From Sedimenticola sp. (GTDB lineage Bacteria; Pseudomonadota; Gammaproteobacteria; Chromatiales; Chromatiaceae): a DNA stretch of 10,160 bases. Where the stretch lies: assembly GCA_027023915.1 (NCBI GenBank), contig JALVUB010000074.1:1-10160 (forward strand), in the 5' to 3' direction. Below are positions 1 to 5,860 of this stretch, piece after piece (position 1 is the stretch's first letter; each line of letters opens with the position of its first letter). Position numbers and translations under genes: made by a program. The notes under the pieces are model-generated. The model did no database searches, was not told where the DNA came from, and saw only the letters and a program-made list of their open reading frames with translations.

Positions 1-421
1 CCATGAACAGTTCCGGCAGGGGATAGGTTTTCTGGCCCACGGTGATCTGCCGTTCCCCCATCGCCTCCAGCAGCGCCGCCTGTACCTTGGCCGGTGCCCG
101 GTTCACCTCGTCGGCCAGAAGGATGTTGTGGAACAGGGGGCCGGGACGAAACTCGAATTCCGCCTTCTCGTGCCGGTAGATGTCGGTTCCCACCAGATCC
201 GAGGGGAGCAGATCGGGGGTGAACTGCACCCGGTGGAAATCGCCCTCGATCCCTTCCGAGAGGGCGTTCACGGCACTGGTCTTGGCCAGCCCCGGCATTC
301 CCTCCACCAGCAGATGGCCGTCCGCCAGCAGGCAGATGAGCATGCTGTCGATGAGGTGCTGCTGGCCGATGATGCGGGAACGGATGTGATTGCGGAGGGG
401 TTCCAGTGCTTGGGGGGTCAT
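1..421 (-). CDS. MoxR-family AAA+ ATPase, N-terminal part (runs off left edge)
   Basis: MoxR proteins are AAA+ ATPases that act as chaperones in activating or assembling partner complexes, often encoded beside DUF58 and von Willebrand A-domain proteins. Only the first 140 codons are present. Visible are a Walker A motif GMPGLAKT (residues 41-48), the family stretch VQFTPDLLPSDLVGTDIY (65-82), and a Walker B ILLADE followed by VNRAPAKVQAALLEAM (100-121), the most recognisable MoxR signature. The start at 421 is well fixed because an in-frame TAG lies directly upstream (424-422), and an AGGAG (436-432 on the minus strand) sits 10 nt before it. The gene diverges from the large membrane-protein gene at 826, so the two may share the intervening control region. 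The C-terminal lid domain and any downstream partners lie outside the window. The family call is secure; the client is unknown. Confidence 0.95.
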   Translation of the reverse strand, partial: MTPQALEPLRNHIRSRIIGQQHLIDSMLICLLADGHLLVEGMPGLAKTSAVNALSEGIEGDFHRVQFTPDLLPSDLVGTDIYRHEKAEFEFRPGPLFHNILLADEVNRAPAKVQAALLEAMGERQITVGQKTYPLPELFM

Positions 422-494
422 CTACTGCTGGCTCCTGAAAACTGCATTGGTCGGGAAAAGCCCCGATGGTGAAATCCTGCGCTTTTTCATCCGG

Positions 495-514
495 GTTCGC
501 AAGATCTTGCAAAC
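495..514. promoter_or_regulatory. 20-bp near-perfect palindrome, candidate operator
   Basis: GTTCGCAAGATCTTGCAAAC is symmetric about 504/505. Nine of ten base pairs match and the inner 12 bp (GCAAGATCTTGC) are perfect. It lies 74 bp upstream of the moxR start in the divergent promoter region, where a dimeric repressor or activator could bind. The symmetry is seen directly; its role as an operator is inference, and I do not recognise the regulator. Confidence 0.4.
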
Positions 515-675
515 AGCCGGCGGCAAAACCACCGTCAGGCTGCCAAATGAGAGGGAAAAATGCGCTCAGATGGCGATAAATGGGATTTCGTTCCCATATT
601 TTTCAATTAGTTGTGTGACATAGTGAATTCTACGCAGCAGAAGTTTTGGATGTGGACTATTTTCTAGGGAAGCTC

Positions 676-702
676 TGATAAAAGCCATTCTTGGTTTTAT
701 CA
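676..702. repeat. 8-bp inverted repeat TGATAAAA / TTTTATCA
   Basis: The arms 676-683 and 695-702 are exact inverted copies separated by 11 bp. They sit inside the AT-richer part of the intergenic region. They could be a binding site, a small hairpin, or the remnant of a mobile-element end. The sequence alone does not decide. Confidence 0.35.
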
Positions 703-825
703 AAGTTGCAGTGCCACCAACGCGGTATCCGCATCCGTGGTTGAAAACGCCCGGGGAGGTTTTTTCAACAGTCAATATGGTTTTGGCGAACAATGAAGTT
801 CGCGGTCATTCGGAGTTGCAGGCCC

Positions 826-2904
826 ATGGAACAGTCACAGCTTTATCAGATCGTCATTGTGGCGATAGACGAGAACCGGCGGGCCGAACTGGTTCAAAAA
901 CTGTCTCGCCTGAGTGGAAAACCCACTTCGACGGCCTCCGCCGTGTTGGATCGTCTCCCTTTCCGTATCGCTCGCCGGCAGCCAAGGGAGAAGGCGGAGA
1001 GCCTGCGCGATTTTCTCGAGCACTACGGCGCCCAGGTGGAGATCCGGCCGGAGAAGGAGGGGCCGACCGCCTCGCCCGTGAAGCGCGCCTCGCGGGGTGG
1101 ACGCGGCACCACCGGCAGCCGTGAACCTCTCGGGCTGATTTCCCGCTTGCGTTGGTGTTTCCGCCTGGCCTGGCGCAACAAGGCACCGGAACTGGCCGCC
1201 TGGGTACTTGTTCTGGTTCTGGGTGGACTCATCATGGTGGGCGCCATGGGGCTGGCCATGCTGGCCGGTGGTCAACAGCAGGCCATGCCGGCGATGGTCG
1301 CTGGTTTGATGAAGGGCGGAATCAGCGTACCCTTCATTTTGGTGGGGGTGTTGGTGGCTTTGGTTTTCGCCTTGCTGGTGGGTTGGCAACAGGCGGCGCT
1401 CATGTGGTTGCCCCACGCCTATTTCGCCGAGGGAGAGAGCCCGCCCGCCGGAACCGTGTTGCGTCATGGCTGGCGGCGCGCTCCCGACATGGCTTCCAGC
1501 GTGGCGCTGGTGGGGGTGGTGCCCATGTTATTGGGAACCCTTATCAGTGCGCTGGCCCTCAAGGTTCATTCCTCTGCTTTCCTGGTACCCGTGGCTTTTG
1601 TGGTCATGGTGGGGATCTATGCCGCTTTTGTGCTGGCCCTGCCGGCCACCGCAGTGGAAGGCATCGGGCCGGTGGAAGCGTTGCGGCGCGGTTGGGAGCT
1701 GGGCAAGGGGAGACGGCTGGCGCTGGTGCTCAACAGCCTGATCTTCGCTGTGTTGGCGGTGATCCTGTTCGTGGCGGCGGGCCTGGCGGTGGGGCTGATC
1801 GGGTCCGGCCTTTCCGCGGTTGGCGGCGGCTGGGCGGGCGTGGTTACCGCAGTCGTCGCCGTTCTGATCTACGGTCTGTTGTTCGTGGTGGTTGGTTCCG
1901 CCGGCACCTATCTGCCGGTGTTGTTCTATTTCGAGTCCAGAGTGGCGTCGGAAGGGTGGCAACCGCCCTGGCACAACTCGCCGCAACCCGGCTGGTCGTT
2001 GCAGCCGAAAGCATGGCAGTTGGAGGAAGAGCGGCGGGGCAGCGCCTGGCGTGATTTCGTGCTGGTCAATCTGGCGGCAACCGGGGTGATGGCGCTGGTG
2101 AGCGCTCTGTTGCCAAAGCCCCAGTTGCCGGTGATGCCGATTCAGTCAGGCGTTGGCGGCAACAACCCCATGGTGTCCTCCATGCCCAGAGCGCGGATGG
2201 AGAGTCATGTTGCGACCCATACCCCGCGGCGACAACAGGTCCGCGAGCCATCTTCCTTCCAGCTCTCTGTCGGCCCCTTCTTCGCCAATCCGGCGGATCC
2301 TTCGTTCTGGATCGAGGTGCGCGCACCCTCCCGTCCGTCGGGCACGGTCAAGGTTCTGGTGAAGTCGGTTTTGGATGCAAACGGGGTCGATCACTACGCG
2401 GCGGACAACATTTTCGAAAAGAACCCCTTTTTCTCGCAGCTTCAGTGGAACAGCGGGCGGGATGGCAGCGTGGAGGCCCAGCGCACCGTCCACCTGAAAA
2501 AGAACAGTGGCAAGGATCAGCTTGCGGAGATACATGGCAGCCTGTCGTTTCAGGGCAGGGAGTGGGCTTTCGTGCTGCGCCCCGACCAGACAGTCACAGT
2601 GAGAATCGGAAGCGGTACCAGCGGGTCAGGCCAGAGCGGCGCGACCGCTGGCGGTCGGGATACCGGCGGCACCAGCGCCCAGTCTCTGGATCAACTGGGC
2701 TACAAGGCCTATCAGGCCGGAAATTACCGTCAGTCGATCGACTATCTCTCGCGCTCACTGTCCGCGCATCCAGACGACGCCTGGGCCTGGTACACCCGCG
2801 GCTGGGCCTACTGGAAACTGGGCGAGCAGAAAAAGGCCCGGGACGACATGGCGCATGCCTGTGCCTTCAAATATCTCGATTCCTGCACGTTGAAGGATCA
2901 CTGA
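826..2904 (+). CDS. Uncharacterised polytopic membrane protein with N-terminal L7/L12- or ClpS-like domain and C-terminal TPR-like repeats
   Basis: Function unknown. The protein is 692 aa if it starts at ATG 826, which has GGAG 10 nt upstream. An in-frame ATG at 793 would add 11 residues but has no Shine-Dalgarno. Residues 6-75 alternate strand-like and helix-like segments ending in a LEHYGAQVEIRPE stretch, which recalls the fold of the ribosomal L7/L12 C-terminal domain or ClpS (inference by eye). Hydrophobic segments near 122-147, 166-193, 224-245, 251-272, 298-324, 333-363 and 410-429 suggest seven membrane helices. Residues about 460-590 are polar and beta-rich, probably periplasmic. After a Gly/Ser-rich linker, the last 70 residues contain TPR-like helices (GYKAYQAGNYRQSIDYLSRS; WYTRGWAYWKLGEQKKARDD). 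Seven helices would place the N-terminus in the cytoplasm and the TPRs in the periplasm. It is followed on the same strand by two more unknown membrane-protein genes and diverges from moxR. Confidence 0.85.
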   Translation: MEQSQLYQIVIVAIDENRRAELVQKLSRLSGKPTSTASAVLDRLPFRIARRQPREKAESLRDFLEHYGAQVEIRPEKEGPTASPVKRASRGGRGTTGSREPLGLISRLRWCFRLAWRNKAPELAAWVLVLVLGGLIMVGAMGLAMLAGGQQQAMPAMVAGLMKGGISVPFILVGVLVALVFALLVGWQQAALMWLPHAYFAEGESPPAGTVLRHGWRRAPDMASSVALVGVVPMLLGTLISALALKVHSSAFLVPVAFVVMVGIYAAFVLALPATAVEGIGPVEALRRGWELGKGRRLALVLNSLIFAVLAVILFVAAGLAVGLIGSGLSAVGGGWAGVVTAVVAVLIYGLLFVVVGSAGTYLPVLFYFESRVASEGWQPPWHNSPQPGWSLQPKAWQLEEERRGSAWRDFVLVNLAATGVMALVSALLPKPQLPVMPIQSGVGGNNPMVSSMPRARMESHVATHTPRRQQVREPSSFQLSVGPFFANPADPSFWIEVRAPSRPSGTVKVLVKSVLDANGVDHYAADNIFEKNPFFSQLQWNSGRDGSVEAQRTVHLKKNSGKDQLAEIHGSLSFQGREWAFVLRPDQTVTVRIGSGTSGSGQSGATAGGRDTGGTSAQSLDQLGYKAYQAGNYRQSIDYLSRSLSAHPDDAWAWYTRGWAYWKLGEQKKARDDMAHACAFKYLDSCTLKDH

Positions 2905-2967
2905 GGCAGCCCAATTTGAGTCACCGGCAATGTCCCGATGCCGTGGCTTGAGCAAATGAGCCGACTG

Positions 2968-2999
2968 CCGCACACTGGGAACCGCCATTCCCGGTGCGG
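2968..2999 (+). other. Strong hairpin in the spacer before the 3008 gene
   Basis: CCGCAC (2968-2973) pairs with GTGCGG (2994-2999). GGGAA (2977-2981) pairs with TTCCC (2988-2992). T2976-G2993 forms a wobble, a 2-nt bulge lies on the left arm, and the loop is 6 nt. No T-run follows, so it is not a canonical intrinsic terminator. It ends 8 nt before the ATG at 3008 and could affect ribosome loading or stabilise mRNA ends between the two genes. Confidence 0.4.
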
Positions 3000-3007
3000 G
3001 TCGGAAT

Positions 3008-3802
3008 ATGGAGAGACTTTCTAAACTGCTGCAGCCGCTTTTTGTCTGGTTGTGGCTGATGGCCTGGATCCATCTTTCGCCTTCCGTGGGCTGTCTCCCG
3101 GCGGTGGTGTTCCTGGCACCGGCCATGGTGTTGGTGGCGCTCCACATGTGGGAAGGCGCGTTGTTGCGCCGGCGCGCTTTCGTTGCCGCCTATCTCCGTC
3201 CCGGTGGCTGGTTGTCGGCCTGGCTGTTGCGGCCGCGCTGGCTTATGCTCTGGGTGGCTCTCAAGGCGATGATTCTGGTGGCGTTGTTGATGGCGGTATC
3301 CGCGCGCTGGCCCCTGCGGGTGCAGCTGCTGCTGTTGGCGGACCTGCCTTTGATGGTGGCCTTGCAGCGGCTGATACAACGGTGGCTGGCATCCCAGGCC
3401 AGGCGCGAGGTGGCGGCGGCTCTCGCCCGCCAGTGGACCGCCCGCGTCAACCTGGCGTTGCTGGCTGTGCTCATGGGGGTTCAGGAACTGCTTGCCGTCC
3501 ATCCCGACTATCGCGGCCTTGGCTGGCGCGACAGCCTGGCGCCGGCGATAAGCCAGGTGAAAGCGGGCTGCGATCTGCTGGCGGTGGCCGAGCGAATACA
3601 GGCGATCCAGGAGACGGTCCGCTGGCGTCTGATGGAACTGGGCATGGACAAGCTCTCCAACGAGTATGTTGTCATCATGTTGTGGATGCTGTTTTTGGTG
3701 GGTTTCAGTCTGGCCTTGTGGGGCTGGTCACGGCTGTTGGCGGCCAGTCTGGTGGACAAAAAGGCCTTGGCTTGGATGGCGGGAACAGATGGCGATGGAT
3801 GA
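3008..3802 (+). CDS. Uncharacterised polytopic membrane protein
   Basis: This is a 264-aa protein of unknown function. Hydrophobic segments lie near residues 8-24, 28-48, 78-98, 103-121, 145-164 and 219-246, separated by short Arg-rich loops (LLRRRAF, LLRPRW, QARREVAAALARQW). A longer polar, probably soluble stretch of about 165-218 contains two predicted helices. No enzyme motif is visible. The start at 3008 has only a weak purine-rich GGA just upstream and lies directly after a strong hairpin. The next gene starts at ATG 3789, 14 bp before this gene's TGA ends, so the two are probably translationally coupled and their products may work together. The gap to the preceding gene is 103 bp, so a three-gene unit is possible but not proven. 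Confidence 0.8.
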   Translation: MERLSKLLQPLFVWLWLMAWIHLSPSVGCLPAVVFLAPAMVLVALHMWEGALLRRRAFVAAYLRPGGWLSAWLLRPRWLMLWVALKAMILVALLMAVSARWPLRVQLLLLADLPLMVALQRLIQRWLASQARREVAAALARQWTARVNLALLAVLMGVQELLAVHPDYRGLGWRDSLAPAISQVKAGCDLLAVAERIQAIQETVRWRLMELGMDKLSNEYVVIMLWMLFLVGFSLALWGWSRLLAASLVDKKALAWMAGTDGDG

Positions 3803-5138
3803 ATCGAAAACCTTTCCTCTGAGATGGACGTTCCGCTTCGGCCTGGTGGCGCTTCTGGTGCTGTTGACAGCTGTCTTGCTGACAAAGATGGGGTTGCAGT
3901 GGCTGGAAAACAGGCCCGGAATTCAGCGTCAATCCCTCTATCGGGTGGTGATGGAGGGTGATGTCGCCTATCTCGACCAGGCAGGCATGGCGCGCTTTCA
4001 ACAGCGCCTGCCGCGGTTGGTGAACGATCAGCGCGGTTCTCTTGACCGGGATGCCAGGCGCTTTGTCGCCGGGGCTGTTGCGCGTGCCTTCCAACCGGCT
4101 TATGCCGCCATTCCCCGTTATCTCGACTGGTATTACTCACTGCCGGGAGAGTATGCCCGTTTGGGACATCTTGTGGGCGGCGACGCGACCGCCTTCCTTT
4201 CCCGCAGGCTGGAGTGGATTCTGTTTACGGAAAGTGGCGCCGCGGCCAGGTTCCAGTGGTTGTCAACAACGCTGGAGAAGGAGATGAACCATCGTTTGCG
4301 GAATGCCGGAAAAGAGGTGCTCGAGCGCGCACACAAAGCGTTGGCCGTCTTGCGTGTGGCAACGGCGCCGGAACGGATGAAAAACGCTGTGGCGGGGGAG
4401 CTGTTGTTGGACCTTCGAGCCAGGGAAACCCTGGAAGTGGATTCCAAACTCATGGAGCGGCAACTGGCGGCCCTTGGAATGGGGGTTGGCGTCAACCTGT
4501 GGTCGCGGGCCGCCGGGGTGCAGTGGGTGAAACAGATGGTAAAGACCGTTGCTCGCGGTCGGGCGCTACAAACGGCGTCCGCTGCGCTGGGACGGGTTGC
4601 CGGGCGCACCCTTGTGGCCAGGGGCGGCGTGCTGGCGGCGGCGGGCGGTGGCGCTCTATTGTGCGCGCCCGGCGGACCCCTGGCGGCGACTTGCGGTCTT
4701 CTTGCCGGCGTCGCGGCTTGGGTGGCCACGGACGAGGCCTTGTTGCAACTGGAACAGTGGTTGCACCGGGACGAGTTCCAAAAAGAGCTGGAAGCGTCCT
4801 TGCGACAACAGCAACGGCTGCTGACGCAGCACTTGACCAGCGTCTATGAGCACTGGCTTAACCAGCGGTTGGACAGTTTTGTGCGCATGACCGTCAACGA
4901 AGGCCGGCAAGGTTCGGCACTTTATCCGACGCAAGGATGTAACGGCGAACTCGATGGTGCCAGGATGAAGCAGGCCACATCCTCTGTTTGCGGCCGGGCG
5001 CGCTCTGACAAAACGGGAGCCGGAGTTTCGCGAGGCTTGCAGACGGAGGAATACCGGCCTCTCGATCACCTGGTAAAACCGCTGGTTGCATTGCCTCATT
5101 CGGTACGATCTGGAAGCGCAATAAAAAATGCCTATTGA
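3789..5138 (+). CDS. Uncharacterised membrane-anchored protein
   Basis: Function unknown; 449 aa from ATG 3789. That start overlaps the previous gene and has GGCGGGA a few bases upstream. A second in-frame ATG at 3795 is equally possible. One N-terminal membrane helix (about 17-34) follows a short basic segment, so most of the protein should lie outside the cytoplasm. Residues 50-270 are mostly helical and polar, with a distinctive IPRYLDWYYSLPGEYARL stretch (109-126). A Gly/Ala-rich hydrophobic segment (about 279-314) could form a membrane hairpin, and is followed by a charged, probably coiled-coil region (315-370). The last 80 residues look different: polar, low in order, with less GC at third codon positions. 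This tail may follow a frameshift near 4898. The stop overlaps the FNR-like box ahead of hupB. Confidence 0.78.
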   Translation: MAMDESKTFPLRWTFRFGLVALLVLLTAVLLTKMGLQWLENRPGIQRQSLYRVVMEGDVAYLDQAGMARFQQRLPRLVNDQRGSLDRDARRFVAGAVARAFQPAYAAIPRYLDWYYSLPGEYARLGHLVGGDATAFLSRRLEWILFTESGAAARFQWLSTTLEKEMNHRLRNAGKEVLERAHKALAVLRVATAPERMKNAVAGELLLDLRARETLEVDSKLMERQLAALGMGVGVNLWSRAAGVQWVKQMVKTVARGRALQTASAALGRVAGRTLVARGGVLAAAGGGALLCAPGGPLAATCGLLAGVAAWVATDEALLQLEQWLHRDEFQKELEASLRQQQRLLTQHLTSVYEHWLNQRLDSFVRMTVNEGRQGSALYPTQGCNGELDGARMKQATSSVCGRARSDKTGAGVSRGLQTEEYRPLDHLVKPLVALPHSVRSGSAIKNAY

Positions 5139-5148
5139 TTAAGGTCAA
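5135..5148. promoter_or_regulatory. FNR/Anr-like box upstream of the hupB promoter
   Basis: TTGAT-TAAG-GTCAA matches the FNR/Anr consensus TTGAT-N4-ATCAA at nine of ten positions. It ends 4 bp before the -35 hexamer of the hupB promoter, with its centre about 46 bp upstream of the expected transcription start. That is near, but not exactly at, the usual class II position of -41.5. It overlaps the stop codon of the preceding gene. Such short sites also arise by chance, so regulation by oxygen or redox state is only suggested. Confidence 0.4.
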
Positions 5149-5152
5149 TTCC

Positions 5153-5188
5153 TTGACAGTATAAAACGGCAGTTGTATAAATCCCCGC
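5153..5188 (+). promoter_or_regulatory. Sigma-70 promoter of the hupB-tRNA unit
   Basis: TTGACA (5153-5158) and TATAAA (5176-5181) are separated by exactly 17 bp, a near-consensus sigma-70 promoter. The discriminator TCCCCGC is GC-rich, as in promoters of stable RNA genes that are turned down by ppGpp/DksA, which would suit a transcript carrying two tRNAs. Transcription should begin near 5188, giving a leader of about 150 nt before hupB. Confidence 0.85.
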
Positions 5189-5197
5189 TCTCAGCGT

Positions 5198-5276
5198 CGC
5201 CGTGCCCAGGGGCGTCCGTTTTCGACCCGGGATGGCACGGCGGTCCTGATCTTTGCCGGTACGTCCTTTTTACCGG
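5198..5276 (+). promoter_or_regulatory. Structured leader of hupB (two hairpins)
   Basis: CGCCGTGCC (5198-5206) pairs perfectly with GGCACGGCG (5234-5242) around a 27-nt loop. CCGGTA (5256-5261) pairs with TACCGG (5271-5276) around a pyrimidine-rich loop. Both lie in the untranslated leader, well before the AGGGGG ribosome-binding site (5324-5329). I do not recognise them as a known riboswitch or leader. They may control mRNA stability or translation of this abundant protein. Confidence 0.45.
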
Positions 5277-5339
5277 AGGAAGGCCTGGAAATCAGACCGT
5301 GGTCAAACCAAAAAATATTGTTTAGGGGGCATATCTATC

Positions 5340-5612
5340 ATGAACAAAAGAGAGCTGGCCGAAGCCATGGCGGAAGCCGCGGATATTTCCCAAGCCGCGG
5401 CGGTCCGCGCGCTGGACGGCATGGTTGCGGCAGTGACCAAAGCGTTGCAAGATGGAGAGAGCGTCTCCATCGTTGGCTTCGGTACCTTCCTCGTACGGGA
5501 CAGGGCGGCCCGCACCGGTCGCAACCCCAAGACCGGGGAGACGATTCAGATCGCTGCTTCCAAGGCACCTGCATTTAAGGCTGGCAAAGCGCTGAAAGAT
5601 GCATTAAACTAG
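5340..5612 (+). CDS. hupB: DNA-binding protein HU (beta type)
   Basis: HU is a small basic nucleoid protein. Its dimers bend and compact DNA with little sequence preference and assist replication, repair and transcription. The 90-residue product has the usual family length. It starts with [12 protein letters not shown] and carries the DNA-binding beta-arm signature GRNPKTGE (60-67), with the intercalating proline at 63. The conserved core GFGTF (46-50) and C-terminal [16 protein letters not shown] are also present. The ATG at 5340 is preceded by AGGGGG with 10 nt spacing; an in-frame ATG at 5253 lies within the structured leader and is unlikely. In many gammaproteobacteria hupB lies between lon and ppiD. 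Here ppiD is still downstream, but two tRNA genes intervene and lon is not upstream. The gene is 12 bp from tRNA-Val and almost certainly shares its transcript. Confidence 0.97.
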   Translation: MNKRELAEAMAEAADISQAAAVRALDGMVAAVTKALQDGESVSIVGFGTFLVRDRAARTGRNPKTGETIQIAASKAPAFKAGKALKDALN

Positions 5613-5624
5613 CGCGCCGCCAGC

Positions 5625-5700
5625 GGGTGCTTAGCTCAGCTGGGAGAGCATCGCCCTTACAAGGCGAGGGTCGCAGGTTCGATCCCTGCAGCACCCACCA
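5625..5700 (+). tRNA. tRNA-Val (anticodon TAC)
   Basis: This is a 76-nt cloverleaf with encoded CCA (5698-5700). The acceptor stem GGGTGCT (5625-5631) pairs with AGCACCC (5690-5696). The D-arm is TTAGCTCAGCTGGGAGAGC. The anticodon stem TCGCC/GGCGA encloses loop CTTACAA, with anticodon TAC at 5658-5660. The T-arm holds GGTTCGATCC. It begins only 12 bp after the hupB stop with no terminator between, so it is probably processed from the hupB transcript. Confidence 0.98.
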
Positions 5701-5710
5701 GGGTTACAAC

Positions 5711-5787
5711 GGAGTGGTAGTTCAGTTGGTTAGAATACCGGCCTGTCACGCCGGGGGTCGCGGGTTCAAGTCCCGTCCACTCCGCCA
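5711..5787 (+). tRNA. tRNA-Asp (anticodon GTC)
   Basis: This is a 77-nt cloverleaf with encoded CCA (5785-5787). The acceptor stem GGAGTGG (5711-5717) pairs with CCACTCC (5777-5783), and the discriminator base is G, as expected for tRNA-Asp. The anticodon stem CCGGC/GCCGG encloses loop CTGTCAC, with GTC at 5745-5747. It lies 10 bp after tRNA-Val and is followed within about 12 bp by an intrinsic terminator. Confidence 0.98.
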
Positions 5788-5798
5788 TATCTTAATTG

Positions 5799-5829
5799 AA
5801 CGGGGTATCGTGACAGGTACCCCGTTTTT
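5799..5829 (+). terminator. Intrinsic terminator after tRNA-Asp
   Basis: The stem AACGGGGTA (5799-5807) pairs with TACCCCGTT (5818-5826) around a 10-nt loop, and T residues run from 5825 to 5829. It closes the hupB-tRNA-Val-tRNA-Asp unit and separates it from ppiD, which starts 31 bp further on. Confidence 0.9.
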
Positions 5830-5860
5830 CGTTTTCGGCACCTGACAAAGAACGACCAAG

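Larger units (their letters stand above)
422..825. other. Divergent intergenic region between moxR and the 826 gene
   Basis: About 400 bp with no convincing gene. It must carry promoters for moxR (leftward) and for the gene at 826 (rightward), but I find no clear -35/-10 pair for either. It holds a 20-bp near-perfect palindrome (495-514), a short hairpin followed by T residues (580-603), an 8-bp inverted repeat (676-702) and TTGAAAA/TTTTCAA arms (741-747 and 762-768). The stretch from about 570 to 710 is clearly AT-richer than its surroundings. A minus-strand open frame of 75 codons (793-566, TTG start) crosses it, but has no supporting signal. Confidence 0.6.

Noticed and set aside
580..603. 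Hairpin ATGGGA/TCCCAT followed by T residues, terminator-like on the plus strand
   Set aside because: The stem is only 6 bp and no plus-strand gene ends upstream, so there is nothing for it to terminate.
566..793. Minus-strand 75-codon open frame in the moxR/826 gap
   Set aside because: It starts with TTG, has no ribosome-binding site, ends in a low-GC region and resembles no family I know. It overlaps the likely control region of two genes.
1152..2054. 300-codon plus-strand frame overlapping the 826 gene
   Set aside because: It is Gly/Arg-rich with no recognisable motif. The overlapping frame encodes a coherent membrane protein with regular hydrophobic segments.
5253..5339. Extended N-terminus for hupB from an in-frame ATG at 5253
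   Set aside because: HU proteins begin at the MNKxEL motif. The extension lies in the structured leader, and a clear AGGGGG precedes ATG 5340.
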